In this document: in pieces, positions 33,227 through 46,194 of the stretch | Position numbering within the stretch: position 1 is the first letter of the stretch | Layout: every line of letters starts with the position of its first letter | Assembly (NCBI GenBank): GCA_023375675.1 | Contig: JALQBC010000010.1 | Location: 930,001-994,000 of the forward strand | DNA length: 64,000 bases | Direction: 5' to 3' | Source: Cytospora piceicola | Lineage: Eukaryota; Ascomycota; Sordariomycetes; Diaporthales; Cytosporaceae | Notes under the pieces: model-generated | Databases searched by the model: none | The model's input: only the letters and a program-made list of their open reading frames with translations | What the model was told of the DNA's origin: nothing | Position numbers and translations under genes: made by a program

Positions 33227-36184
33227 ATGCGTCCGATCCGGAATTTACTCCACGCAATCTATGGTCTCATAGACGATGCTTTTTGCAAAATATGCCCACA
33301 GCCTTCTAGCTCTGAATCGAACATATCAGCCCCTGGTTCAGTAGCTGACGAAGAAGTAGCCTTGCGCGACAACACAAAAGACTTCTTTCTCTTTGAGGTA
33401 CGATTGGTCCCAAGAGTAGGGGATTATCATGATTTCGACTGCAGCGACCTAGCTTTGAGACTCGCTCAGCTGGAGAACGTCAATGACTTGGTTGCATCCG
33501 TGAAACAATGGGTGAGCCCTCTGATATCCCCTACATAAGATTTTCACTCGTTGTTCAAAGATTGAAAGTCTTCTTAGCTTGAGGAGCGGGGTTTCCATTC
33601 CAGCACTGCTCAATTGCAACAACCAGACTCGGGCATAACAGTCAATGCCCATCCAACGAATTTCGACGAACTTGTTACACGCCTTTATGAGACCATCATG
33701 GACCTTCAGCAGCGTGGCATTAATGCTCAGCTGGTTGAAAAACTGGCCAACGTCCATGCTGCCCTCGAGCAGCACCAACGGCAGACAGCTATTTCTAGAG
33801 CATCTGCGCACCCAGTGCACCCCGACTCTCTCGTCGAAATCGGTCAAGGAGGTGTGAAGAATCTTCATCAACAATATCAACGACTGTATGAGCTCCTAAC
33901 CAGCCGAGGTAAATGCGAGGCTCCAGCACATCATGCATTTGTCCAACTAGGAAGTGTTTCTGAGCCTGAAAATGCTTTCCGGCTGTATCTTTGCGCCTGC
34001 GCTAAGCCTGGAGAACCCTCTGGAAAAGATCACTGGCATGAGACCAATGTCAGGTAGGAATTTTACAACATACCCACATTATACCTGAATACAGCTTATA
34101 GTTTGTTTGACTAAGTTGATCATCTTCGGAGTTTAGTTGGGGGCAAAGCCGCCGCCAAAACGAGGATGTTGACATCTGTGAGAGCATTCGACGTTACAGG
34201 GATAACCGGAAACCCCTTGATCTCTGCTTCGACAATGCTAGCCTCAGAATTCATAACAGCATCATTTCTCCTGTTCTACCTTCTGGTGGATCGAAGCCTA
34301 TTACGCTTGCCACTGCTCTTCGGGAAGAAGATGAGCTCAAGTCAGAGTGCACGATGATTGGGCAGAAGAAGGCGTCTTTGGCCCTGCAACTTGCCGATTT
34401 CCTTCATAGATTCTATCCAGGTCCGTGGATAAATTGCAACCTGAACACAGAGGTTGTTCATCTTCTGTGCGAAGAACCTCCCCCTGCAGCTTGTTCAAGA
34501 CTTGAAAAGTTTGACCACGCCTGTATCCCTTGCAACTTTGAGCAGAATTGGATCTCGACAAATCAAGTGTGGAAAGAGTTTCCCCGGTCTCTGAAATACG
34601 AAGAACATCCACCCGGCTTCGATGACTTTTTCCTGTCCTTTGCCCAGTTGCTTGTGGATATCTCCGAGGGGAGGGTTGGTCCAGGTTCACCTGATCCTGG
34701 CGAATGGAGACAAGCCTTGCTCGAAAAGGCCACACAGATGATGAAAGCGCCAAGTCTTGAGGACTTTGGGCAAGCGATCCAGCTCTGTGCCCAATTTCGA
34801 CTACTTTATGACCAGAAGCCCTGGTCAGAGGCAGAACAGACTCAAGATCTGGATCCAGAGGAAGGTGCACGGTTTCTTATCAAGCCCATTGTCTACAAAT
34901 TGCGGCGTCACTTTACGCAGCAGTCCACACCGGTCACTCATCCTGCTCATGTGGGTCCCCTATCACAGCCACTTCCTACATCAGAGTCCCGAGAAGATAC
35001 CTTTTTTACCCTCTTTTCTGGTGTTAATGAGATGTTCCAAACGAGGTGAACGCACTTGCCGAAGTTCCATTTGCACATCGCATCAACTGACGTGGGAGAC
35101 ATAGGGCTAAAGCCCATTCGAACAAATTCATGGGCGTATTGATGGAGAAGTTCAAATCTGACTTCTTGCTGCGCAACCCAAGGCAAGGTCAGGGGGAGCC
35201 CAAGCCAGTGGTTATTGCTGTCCTTGACACCGGTTTTGGGTTTGATCAGGACGATTCCCTGATCGCCGGAGGGAGGAACAAAATAGTCCAAAAAGATTCC
35301 CGAGATTATACGGGAGACAATGAACCAGGCGGATGGAATGAGGAGACATGGAAAAACGACAACAACGGCCACGGGACACATGTGGTGAGGATTCTGCTGC
35401 ACTGTACCGTGAATTCCCGAGTCATTGTCCTGAAAGTGTTTGAGGGTGAAACATTCAAAAGCACGGTTCCAGGTCTGAAGAGAGTGGCTGAGGCAAGTTC
35501 AGATGCTAAATATTATACTATCATAAATCTTGCTCGTGAGTAACTAACACCAGCCTCGGGGGGGCGCTTTCACAGGCATTAAAATGGGCTAGCAAATGTG
35601 CAGATATCATCACCCTTTCCTTCGGCCTTGACGACTGCGAGGCAGCCAAATCAGCGTTAAACGGCGTCATTCATGATACTGTTTACGTTCAGAGGAAACT
35701 CATATTTGCTGCTGCATCGAACTCGGGCGGCAACGGCAAACGTGCATATCCAGCGAACCACGAAGGTGTCTTTGCAATACATGCTACGGACGAGAACGGC
35801 GAGAGCAGCAGCGCAGTGATTGGGGACATAAATCCACCACGGCAAGACGACCCCCTGAAAGACAATTTTGCAACACTTGGTTATGATATTCCAACGAGAT
35901 GGGATGGCAGATACGGTGTAATCTCCGGTACTTCCTTCGCGACGCCGATTGCCGCTGCCATTGCAGCCAACGCCCTGGAATTCATCAGGACACAAGGACC
36001 AGGGGACTTGCGCACATATCAGTACTTTTCCAGCTATTCGGGCATGAAAAGGTTGCTGAAGGCGCTGTCAAGTTCAAAAGGCGACTTCGAATACATCAGG
36101 CCTTGGAAGGAGAGAATGTTTGAAAAAGGCCGCGATTGGGATCGGAGTCAATTGCTGGAGAAGCTACAGAAATGGGCAGTTTGA
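33227..36184 (+). CDS. S8 subtilisin-like protease with helical fungal N-terminal region
   Basis: Five exons (33227-33511, 33578-34053, 34137-35045, 35105-35492, 35576-36184) give 888 aa in frame. The fourth intron needs a GC-AG donor (gcaagt at 35493), which restores the family-like junction RVAE-ALKWASKCADIITLSFG. The N-terminal 500 residues are helical and carry the LALQLADFLHRFY...W and a HPPGFDDFFLSFAQLLVDI pattern, resembling the fungal DUF7580 region often seen before S8 domains (assignment from memory). The protease triad is complete: Asp598 (VIAVLDTGFG), His646 (NGHGTHV) and Ser806 (GTSFATPIAAAIAA), with oxyanion Asn735. No signal peptide is present. It is the second intracellular S8 protease of the block and faces away from the kinase-like gene. 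Confidence 0.85.
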
Positions 36185-36600
36185 ATTTGTGGGCATCTGA
36201 TATTGGTGTTTAGGACAGAGACTATGTAAAACTGATTTCGATTCTAAACCAGTGAAACTGTCTTTTGTCATCGATGGAATCCATAGTTTGGCACGTGGTC
36301 CATGGTGTCGTAGGCTTTTCCAAGTCTCTTCTGAGAAAGACGGCTATTAACACCTTGTCAAGGAGAAGACACCCCAATGCTGTTTCAGTGGGCTCGGGAA
36401 CTGCCCTCCTCCAAGGGGTGACTAATACTCAGGGCAGCCGTCATGAAAGTGCCAAAGGGGGACGGACGATCAACAAACGGGGGTTCATTCTTATCTTTCT
36501 CATATTTTCACGCAGATAACGTCCAGTGTGAACAGCAACCACTCTTCACTCAGCTGCTATACTATTTATACCCAACTCAACACCAAGAGTCACTCTATCC
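36185..36600. other. Intergenic region, no gene seen
   Basis: Spacer between convergent genes, the S8 protease (+) and RQC2 (-). It marks the boundary between the accessory block and conserved housekeeping genes. Confidence 0.4.
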
Positions 36601-39600
36601 TCACCTCTTCTTCCCGCCCTTCCCACCCTTCCCACCCTTACCCTGCCCACCCCCCTTACCCCCAGACTTCCCCCCGCCGCCGCCACCACCACCACCAGCC
36701 GTCCCACCAGTCAGCATGACCGTCATCTTGCCCACGGGCACGACGTTGTTCGCCTCCTCGGGCTTGGCCGCCTTGATCAGCTCGACCTCGCGCGGCCACA
36801 TCCTCTCGGCGTCCCGGGCCGCCTCGTCCACGTTGCCCTTCCGGGCCGCCGCCGCCTTCCACCTCTCGAGGATCTCCTTGACCGCCTTGCCCTTCTTGGT
36901 CGCCCCCGGCTGCAGCTTCACCTTGTACTTGCACTTGCCCAGGGCCGCCCACGGCGCGCACATGGGCACCGCCTCGACGATCTCGTCGCCCGCGAAGGCC
37001 CGGCCCACCAGCGCGTCGAGCGGCGTGGCCTCGGCCTCCTCCGCCTCGTCGAGCACCTCGACGCCCTCGTCCAGCATCAGCTTGCGCACCTCCTCGTGCT
37101 CCGCCACCTTCTTCTGGTGCTTGAGCTGTGCCTCCTTGCGGCGCTCCTGCCGGGCTGCCTCCTCGGCCTTGCGCTCCGCCTTGGCCCTGGCTTCTGCCTC
37201 GGCCTTTTGGCGGCCCTTGGCCGCGCCGATGAGTTCCTCGTACATGGCCCGGTCCTCGTCGTCTTGGTCCTTGTACTTGGAGGCGGCCTTCTTTGCCTTG
37301 CCCCGCTGTCCTCGTTTTGCTGGGGCGCTCTTCTGCTGTGGGCCATTCGTTCGCTGCGAAGTGGTCGCGTTGGGTGCAGAGGGCGCTTCCGTCGGTGCTT
37401 CCGTGGCAGCTTCAGACTTGTCATCTTCGGCGTCACTCTGTCCAGCTTCTTCTTTGGCTTCCTGTGTATCGCCGACCTCCTCGCCGGCGTCATTGTACAG
37501 AGCACCTGACATCATGGGCACCTCGGCAGTTTCCTCAAGACCCATGTTATCCACACCGTCTTTCACGTGGTCCACATCATGATCGATTGGCTCGTCATCA
37601 TCGGTGTGGTCTTCTTCATCATCATCAGCGGCGCTCATCTGCAATGGGTTCTGTCTTTCCGAGTTCTCGTGGTCGTCGTGCTCATCCCCTGAGTCATTGC
37701 CATCTTGGTGCTGAACGGTAGATTTTTTCGCAGATTCTTCAGGGTTGCCATCAGCCGGCAGGTCATTAACGTCATGCAATCGGTGCTTGACGTGGTTGGC
37801 CTTGCTCTCCACACTGATCTTGAAGAGGAAGCCAAAACCCAGGACCAATGGCTGCGGAGGCAAGAAGTTTTTGTTGCCTCGTATCATGAAGCTCCCCGAG
37901 GGCAGATACTCTCCCGTAGGCGCAGACTTGGAGACTTGCTCCGCGTTGACCCACCAAGCGCCCATGCCGGCCTTGGAGTCCCATGCGCTGGATGAGCAGA
38001 CTGAGAAGCTGCCGGCCTGGGACAGGGTCGACGGAGGAATGGGTGCATCGGGCGTGTTGGGATTGTTCTTGACGACGATGGATGCAGCGCCATGCATGTC
38101 GGCATGCACATAAACATCCCCCTTGCGGAGGTACTTCTTATACAGCATCTCATTTTGCATCGCGTCCCTTCCACCCAGGACGAGATAGCCGTCGGAGGAA
38201 ATGAACCAGATGAACTTCTCGAACCACATCTGGCGACGGAAGGGCTGCATTATGGGTTTCTCCTGCTTCAGCCCTTTCTTTAGGTCCTCCGCAATCTTTC
38301 TCTCAGCACTCTTCAGGGCCATGCCGGACTGCTCGACAGTCTTCTGCGCCTTGACCGCGGCCACTTTCCTCTGGTCATAGTACTCTCGGGCGTTGGCGTA
38401 GGGCGAAAGACCGAGGTTGATCTCAATGGTGAGTTTGTTGTCAGGTTTCCTGCGGGTTTCTTCTGCTGCTTCGTCCTCGCTGTCGTCATTGGAGGTGCTC
38501 TCGTAGCCCTCATCCAGGTCCTCTTCTTCCTCCTCTTCCTCGGCGAGAAGCAACGTCATTGTGTTCTCCTCGAGGTTAAGGGGCAGCTTGATGACCTGCG
38601 CGACGGGGTTGTGTCGCTTTTGTTCCCTCTCAATGAGCTTTCCGATGTTGACCCAGTCCATGCCCTGAGCAATAAGACCATTGACAGCATCCATGGCCTC
38701 TTGGACTCGGTCGGTGTTGGCTTCAAGAGCACCGGCTTTGCGCATGTTCAGCATCTGTGCCTGCCTGAGCCCCTCCACCTTCTGCTCTTGTATATCTCTG
38801 ACTGCTTCCAGTTTCCTCTTGGCAGCGGCCTCTCTATCGCTCAGCCTGGTTCCTAGCTGCTGCCCTTCCATCGAAGAGAAGAACGCATCTACAGTCTTGT
38901 TGTAGTTGTCGAAAGTCAACACCGTGTATGCATCATTCTTCTCGAACTTTTGAGGCAGGAACGGCTGGAAGTCCTCGTATAACAAATCCAATGGCTTCTC
39001 TCCTGGTGCCACTACCGGGTCTGTTTCCTTGGGTTCGCGCTTTTTCGCGAATATATACCCTTTACAAGTCCCCGAGCCCGTGACCTCATCGACGATCCTG
39101 CGGGCTTCCTCCAGGGACTTGAAGAGGTCGTCAAACAGAGAGTCGTTCTCTAGGACTTCTGCTGGCTTGGCAGTAGGCTCGAATCCGGTGGCTTCGAAGG
39201 CATGTTCGACCACCATGGGAGGCAGCTCTTCTATGGTCGTCGCGAGGCCTCTTCGCAACTCATCCCCGGTCTTTCTCTTTTGCTTCTTCTTGGATGAAGC
39301 TTCCGCAGCCTCCGCCTTCGCCACGGATCTCTCGAGGGCTTCTCGGACTCGGTCTCTTGTCAGAGGCGGCACTCCTCCGTAGTTCTGTCTGTTCTCGAGA
39401 TTGTATTCAAGGCCGACCCTCTGTGGCTCTTGGCCTTCTCCTTCGTGGACGGTGCGCAGAAGCGTAAGAATCTTCAAGTCGGCATCGGTAAGGATGACGT
39501 TTCCAGAAGCGAAGAACTCCAGGTAGAGGTGGTAGGCGCCATCGCTGAACTGCAGCTCTATAATCCTGTCGGTGCCGACCTGGGATACGGCTGTGCACCT

Positions 39601-39945
39601 CCGTGTCTTGAGGAACTTCCTCAGACGAGAGGTGAAGGCGGAGGGTGCGGCGGCGGTTGGGCGTGTGAAGTCGGTCAGATGGAGGCGGAAGCCGGAGTCG
39701 ACGATCAACTGCTCTTTCTTGCCGGAGATGGCGAACTTGAGCAGGAACTTCTTGGAGGAGATGTCGTAGATATTGGCAAGTCGGAGGCCGACCAGAGCTT
39801 GCGACAGCTCGTTGGAGATGGCCTAGACGAAGGTGGACACACAAGTATCAGCATCATGTACGCTGAAGACCTCATGGGCGGGGCAACACAGCTGTGTCTG
39901 CCGGAGACATACCTTGACGTCCAAAGACGAGAACCGTTGCTTCAT
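36601..39945 (-). CDS. RQC2: Ribosome quality control complex subunit 2 (Rqc2/Tae2/NEMF)
   Basis: Two exons (39945-39913 and 39822-36601) with an 89-bp intron in phase 0 give 1084 aa. The first exon encodes only MKQRFSSLDVK, which matches the conserved NEMF N-terminus, and continues as AISNELSQALVGLRLANIYD. Rqc2 binds stalled 60S subunits carrying peptidyl-tRNA, recruits the E3 ligase Ltn1 and directs C-terminal Ala/Thr (CAT) tailing. Domain order: NFACT-N (1 to about 300), coiled coil (about 340-540), NFACT-R with EKFIWFISSDGYLVLGGRDA (about 550) and KGDVYVHADMHGA, an acidic low-complexity linker, and NFACT-C with PMCAPWAALGKCKYKVKLQPG (about 965). The tail from about 1052 is almost pure Gly/Lys. 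Length matches fungal orthologues. Identification is secure. Confidence 0.96.
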
Positions 39946-42464
39946 GCTGGGCGATCTGATACCGCTTGGCAAATGTGAAGGCAAAGGCAATGCAATTGGT
40001 TTGGCGACTGTTGAGGAAGCCGTGTGTGACAGATATGTACCACGAAATTTGCGGTCGGCGAGCTGAATGCGGCCGAGTGAGATTGGTACGGTAATAGGAT
40101 CGTGGTCATAGGTTTGGTGGGGCCTTGCATCACCTTTCCTTGGTACGTCATATTAACCCGAACCCTATATTTATTCTCATTCACCCTCCCCCCTGCTTCA
40201 TCAATGACTTCGTACTTAAGTTGTTAGCAGCCGAGGAACTGTGCTCCTGAATATTGTCAATCGGATTTGTCAATCTACATACAATACATACATACGTCAA
40301 AGGTATAGGTTTCTGTCCTCGGCCGGAACGCCACAGATACATACTGTCATATGGAGGGAGCATGTGAGGCGAACACCCCAGAGTCACACGGAAGAGCACC
40401 CAAGTGATGTGTCGAAGGCCTTGAAGTAGACATTTCAGTAGATATGCTTTGATCACTGATCACGGTTGAGATGGAATACCCCAGACTTGAGCAATATACC
40501 ACAAATATCACAGTCATGCCTTTCATTTGACAGATATGCCGAATATTCATCTGACGATTGCCATTGTTCCGGGGTGCTTCCATGGACTGGAATGGCACTG
40601 TTTTAGCCTTACTCACGTGGTGGTAGTGGCATGTCAATCCAACGTGAAGTATGTCCGCAGTCTTTCCCTCAACGTTTTTCTGTGCCGTATTTCGTGGCCT
40701 TCTTCGGATTCTCAGCCCTCCTTCAAGACCAAAAATTGCATGTGAAGAAAGAGAATTGTGAAGACAGTTCGCCAACTGCTCAATTTGGAATACTGGAGGG
40801 TTACATTCAACCGGTGTTAGCGCTTAGCGTTTCCATAGCAACGGCCAGCCATTGTGCAGGGTCGGGTCGCAGATGGTCAGTGAGTGGACTTGGGGTCTGT
40901 GGTGAAGCTCGGTTGATTCTGGATGGATGGATGAGATGATGTTGATGTTGAATTTTATGTTTGAGAAGTTGTTGAGATGCTGCTTCACTCAAAGCCAAGC
41001 TGAATTGGTTCACAAGTATACAGTACGTAGTACTTTTAAAATAATGGACTTGGTTACGTAGTTGGCAGCAGTAGTCTACCAGCTGGCCCGCCCTTTTGCA
41101 TCATCCAGAAGTCCAAGAGGCAAACCAATGCCGCCGACCATATCCCGGGCGAATTGGGCAATTAGGACGTGCATAAGCCATGGATGGTCAGCTCATGTAA
41201 GCTCGTGTGGAAGGCCAATGGTTATTCGAGAAGACCCACGCCTTTCCTAAACTCAAGGGTGATGCTTCAGACGTGCATAAAGGACGGCTGGGGCAGAAAG
41301 CCGTTGGATGCCCAATTGCATCTTGTGGGACGGACGGTGCATGTGAACTAACTGTGTCTGTATGTGTGTGTGTGTGTCCCCAGCCATTTTTGATAAATCG
41401 AATATCGTATCCCCAGACGCGCATCAATCCGGGCGGATTCATCGTCCCCAGCCATCGGCATACGCAGCACGCGAAGCACGCAAAGCACGACACCGCTCCA
41501 CTTACTGAGGAGACATGATGGAGCAATGGAGTGATCTGGTATCCAGAAATCAGAGATCAGAAAGAGATGCGAGATCCAGGCTCCATTCAAGGCTGGGGTT
41601 CAGGGCATGGGCAAAGCATGGCGCCGGCTCCCGAGTGACTGGTTCAGAAATGCGGTGGTTGGGGCATGTTCGAACCTGACACCGATGTTCTACACAATAG
41701 TGTCTATCTAGTAAAGTAAAATTTGGTATAGCCCTGTGTGTATGGATACATCCTGGTATAAGCACTAGTATAAAACCAACCATGGATTTGGTCCTGGTCT
41801 GGCTGTCCTGATCCAAAGGTTCTCATTAGATACATATCTTGGGCTCTATCGGGGAAGGGGGGTGATGGACGACGGATGATAAAGACGCATTCTAGCAACT
41901 TCCTTTTTCATTTAAAGATATGAAGTGTTTGCTGGCATTTCCTGCACCGTCTACAGTCATCCGGACGACAGGAAGGGCAGGATGGGCAAGCCCCGTTGGC
42001 CGGTTTGGCCGTGTCTTAATCAAACCTGGACTTCCAAAGTTGATCTTCACTGATGGGAAAAGGAAAGACGCGCGCCGACCCGGGCTGGGAAAATCGGGTC
42101 TCTCGCCAATGGACAGGGGTATAAAGGCTGTTTCGGAGCTATGATCCCTGCCTGCTGAGCTTGGGGTCCTTGTTGATCTGCTGTGATCTATCTTCTGAAT
42201 GGGGCGATAAACAAGCGGCGCTGCAGCATGTCTCCACCACGAGTAAACACACAAATGCACTCACACTCACACTCACACACACACCAACAGCGGCAGACCC
42301 AGCACCGCCGCAAGACAAAGCAAAGTAAAGCAGTAGCAAAGCAAAGTACCAAGAGTGACCAGGACCGTAGACCGCACCGCCTCTTGTCACATTGTTGTCC
42401 TGCCTGCCTCCGGTGCTGCTCTCTTTCTCCCTTGGTCCACCACCACACCCTGCCTGCATATTGA
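39946..42464. other. Divergent intergenic region, about 2.5 kb, no gene seen
   Basis: Upstream sequence of RQC2 (-) and HEX1 (+). It contains a short TG microsatellite (about 41355-41377) and, near the HEX1 side, CA/CACTCA repeats (about 42255-42285). Short frames on both strands have no motifs. Confidence 0.45.
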
Positions 42465-44905
42465 ATGCTCCAGTAATAACAAACTGTCGACATTGGACCC
42501 GGTCAAGGAAACGGACCATCTCCCCCTCCGACCCTCAGTGGGAAGCACCTGGTCGCTAGACTATTTCAATGCCCACCGCCTCTCTGACCGTACCCTTTCC
42601 TCCTTCCCCTCCTCTTTTTTTCTTTCCCTCCTCATCTTGTCCTCCATCCATAACAAGACCAAACAACAACAACAACAACACCACTCTCCTCCTCATCATC
42701 ACCATCATCAGTCTACTCCTCCTGCCTCTCCGGCTTCCTCAGACCCAAGCTGTTGGTATCCCCATCACCTTGGTTGACCTGTCGCCTTCTTCCCTCCCCT
42801 GTTGAACCCGATCGAAACCAAAACAGCCCCCCCAGAGTACACAGAAGGAGTCCGTTCCAATTGGTAGGGTCCTTCTCTTTCTCTTCCCTTCTTTCGACTT
42901 CTTTCCCCCAGGAAGAAGCCAGAGAACTCTTTCTTTCTAACTTTTCGAGACTGTTCTTACGGTCCCGGAAGGTTGAGAGGAGGACGACTCTGCGCGCGCA
43001 CCCAAGGCAGTCAACCTGGATTTTGAAGCAAGAGTCCCCGTTCCCTTCAGCATCTTTCCGTCGTCCTACCGTGACGACAAGAAGGACAAGGGCAGCACCA
43101 CCACCAAAACCCACGAGGAGCTGCAACTCCAACTCTCCCACCACAAGGCCGGGCGGGAAGGTAGCCAGTACTCTTCCTACTCTGCCAGTGCCGACCTTCC
43201 TTCTTCTCCCCGCAAGGAGCAGCACCAGCCGCGCTACAGCGAGGAAGAGGTCCGCATCACTCGTGAAGAGGATCGCTACCGCCGTCCCGGAGCCCGTCGT
43301 GAAGAGTACTACAGCGAAGAGCTCAAGGAGCAACAGCCCAGGTACTACCAAATGCTCATCTGTTCACTTCTGCGTTTTGCCTGCCCTTGTTGTACTTCCA
43401 CACCGCAAATCCACCCAAGTCCCCGTTTGCCCATTTAATCTATGAGCATACATTCGTCACCGCACATGAACTGGATCCAGTCCGCTCTGGCCCGTGCCTG
43501 CAGGACCCTCTCGTGCGCGCTGCGTTTTAAACCGGGGCAGACGATAGATCTGGCTCCACACACGATCTGGATGGAGCTTGGGCACCCAATTGCCTCGTGC
43601 TCCTCTCGATCTCAGGTGGAGCTTCCGGGATTTGTCTGGTTGACCAAGGAAAACCAACCATCACCAGCATCTACCTGATCACCAATTGAACTTCAGCAAG
43701 TAGAGACAATGTGAGCTTGATCGCTAACATGGGATACTTTCCCACCGTCTTGCAGGTCTCCTCGTTCTTCCTACTCCGATACTCACATTGAGATCGATAC
43801 CCACCGGCACCACAAGCATCGCGACCACCACCATCATCACCAGCACCAACGCGAGGAACAGCTCTCGTTGGTCCCCTACAACCCCATCGACCACATCGAG
43901 CGTGAGTACCGTGCTCGATCCCAGCCTGGTTTCCGCGACGACATCAGCGTGACCGAGACCACCGTCGACACTCCCGTTCGTCGTCCCGCCTTCAAGGAGA
44001 CCGTTCACATCGACGAGACCATCGTCGAGACCCCCAGGATCCGCCCCGCCGCAAAGGAGACCTACCTCACGGACGAAATAGTCGAGATCGACCGCTCCCA
44101 CCGTCACAAGCACCCCAAAGCCGCCGACATGCCTCACTACGAAGAAGACAGTGAGTAACCCCGTTCCTTTGCCTTTCCTGTTTCCTTGTTTTCTTGCCTT
44201 TCCTTTGTTGTCGTCATCTTCATTGGGCCTCTGTCACTCTTTACGGCATGTCCTTTACAAGATGGCTGACCATGTCCTCGACAAAGGTCACGGATCGACC
44301 GAGCTGATTGAAGTCCGCGAGAGCCGGCCTTCTCGTCATGGATCATCCGCTTACCTAGACGAATCTCCGCAATCAGTTACCATCCCTTGCCACCACATCC
44401 GGATCGGCGACATCCTGTTCCTCCAGGGCCGCCCCTCCCAGGTCATCCGCATCTCGACCTCCTCGGCCACCGGACAGCACCGCTACCTGGGTGTGGACCT
44501 CTTCACCAAGCAGCTCCATGAGGAGTCCTCGTCCATCCACAACCCTGCCCCCAGCGTTGTGGTCCAGACCATGCGCGGCCCCATCCTGAAGCAGTACCGC
44601 GTCCTTGACCTCCAGGACGGCCACAGTAAGTTTTATGACTACACCAACCTTTCTCAGCCCTCTTCCCGCCTCGGGGGGCGGAAGTCTGTTTCCACTGAGA
44701 ATATGCTGACCTCCTCGCAGTTGTTGCCATGACCGAGACCGGCGACGTCAAGCAGGCCCTCCCCGTCATTGACCAGTCCAGCCTGTGGGATCGCCTGCAG
44801 CAGGCCTTCGAGTCCGGCCGCGGTTCCGTCCGCGTGCTGGTCGTCAAGGACCACGGCCGCGAGATGGTCGTCGACATGAAGGTGCTGCACGGCGCCTCTC
44901 TGTAA
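42465..44905 (+). CDS. hex1: Woronin body major protein HEX1, with probable long isoform
   Basis: HEX1 self-assembles into the crystalline core of Woronin bodies, peroxisome-derived organelles that plug septal pores. The well-supported short form is 44262-44625 plus 44721-44905 (182 aa, eIF5A-like fold), with VTIPCHHIRIGDILFLQGRP, STSSATGQHRYLGVDLFTKQ and SSLWDRLQQAFESGRGSVRVLVV. Upstream coding exons 43051(or 43033)-43341 and 43756-44152 are open and splice into the core at 44287 (gacaaag acceptor), bypassing the short-form ATG. This gives a His-, Glu- and Thr-rich extension. Alternative HEX1 splicing is known in aspergilli. The long-form start is uncertain. A tiny exon 42465-42472 (ATG CTC CA, donor gtaata) fits the phase. 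The C-terminus is ASL, not the usual SRL. An AATAAA at 45140 may be the poly(A) signal. Confidence 0.9.
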
Positions 44906-46194
44906 ACGACCAGCTCGAGTCGAAAAAAGGATTGATGAGGATTGGCCGTGGCCCGGCCCGACTGGCTTGGTGATCCACCGAAAGCTCGCCCTTCTCATCT
45001 TCTCATGATGACTTGTGGGCTGGAGCATCGGTGTGTAGATCTCTTGCCTCAGGGCTGCCGAGTGTCAACTGTCTATCTGGTCACGAGGTTAACGACGGTA
45101 TATGACGGGTAACGTAGAATGATTCATTGATGTCAACAAAATAAAGATTGAAAAAAGTGGACGGGTCTGCATCGCGAGATTGGACATATGCGAGACGGGG
45201 ATAATGTTGGCATTGGACTGCCGAAGGGGAGAAGGGGAAGGTTGTGTTTCTACATGATCTTTTCGATGTCGGGGGTAGATACGTAGTTTTCTGTACATGA
45301 TCTTGGGTGTAATGAAAGCTGGGTTTTGGGAACTGTTGCGGCCTTGACGTGTCGTGATACTGTTGTGCATCTAACTTGCAACCATGAGTTGACGTCGGGA
45401 GGTGTTGCCTATGTGGCAGGGAGAGTCCTTGAATAAGAACTAGTGGTAGTGCGCGGGTAGAACGGAGCGGGAGCGGCACGCGAACTAACAACAACCATGA
45501 GAACGTCCCGTCTCTGGAACGTCGACAAGCATTCCATGCTGTCAAACATAGCTCTTACATATCTTTACTACTACCTAACTTCGTGAGCAACTCTCTGAGC
45601 ACGGCAGCTCCGATATCTTGACTATATCATGTTCTCTGGTTGATTCGATCAAGCTAACGCTTACTTACATCGAAACTTCAGATAACTTGGCCACGGCCCG
45701 GAGTCTTCACGGGCCTGAAGAGCGCCTTACATACAATCTACATCCCTTTTCACGTGTCTGTTGAGTTCAGTAGAGTTCAACATTGCTGCCCGTCTGTGCT
45801 GCTTACTTCTTAAGCGGATACTCTGTCCCTCCGTGCTTATCGCCGGCAAGATGGACAGGAGACACACACAGTTGATGCCATGCCATAAAGGTCCTCACGC
45901 CAAACCATCCCGCTTCAAAGCGGAGTGCCGTGCGATCACATCATGTAAAATGATTGGCCGGGCTGAGTAGAACTAGACCTGAATAGGCAGTAAGCTACCA
46001 TGCCGCCAACACTGATAAGAAGCCCCTCTCCTCCTTCTCTGCCCTCACGGAACTGGTCCTCTTCTCCCCGCTCGTCAAACATCGCTCCGGTATAAGGGCA
46101 TTGTCTCGGGCTGTAGCTTATGTGCTTGTGACTTGTGTTGAGTTCTTGATCCAACTCCGAACGATAGACCGACCTGTGAGGACAATAAGAGACA
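44906..46194. other. Intergenic region, about 1.3 kb, no gene seen
   Basis: Contains the HEX1 3' untranslated region (possible AATAAA at 45140-45145) and the promoter side of bleomycin hydrolase. No coding frame with motif support. Confidence 0.45.

Noticed and set aside
36443..37582. 379-aa open frame on the plus strand
   Set aside because: Antisense to the RQC2 C-terminal region. Its Ser/Ala/Pro composition is the complement of Lys/Glu/Gly codons.
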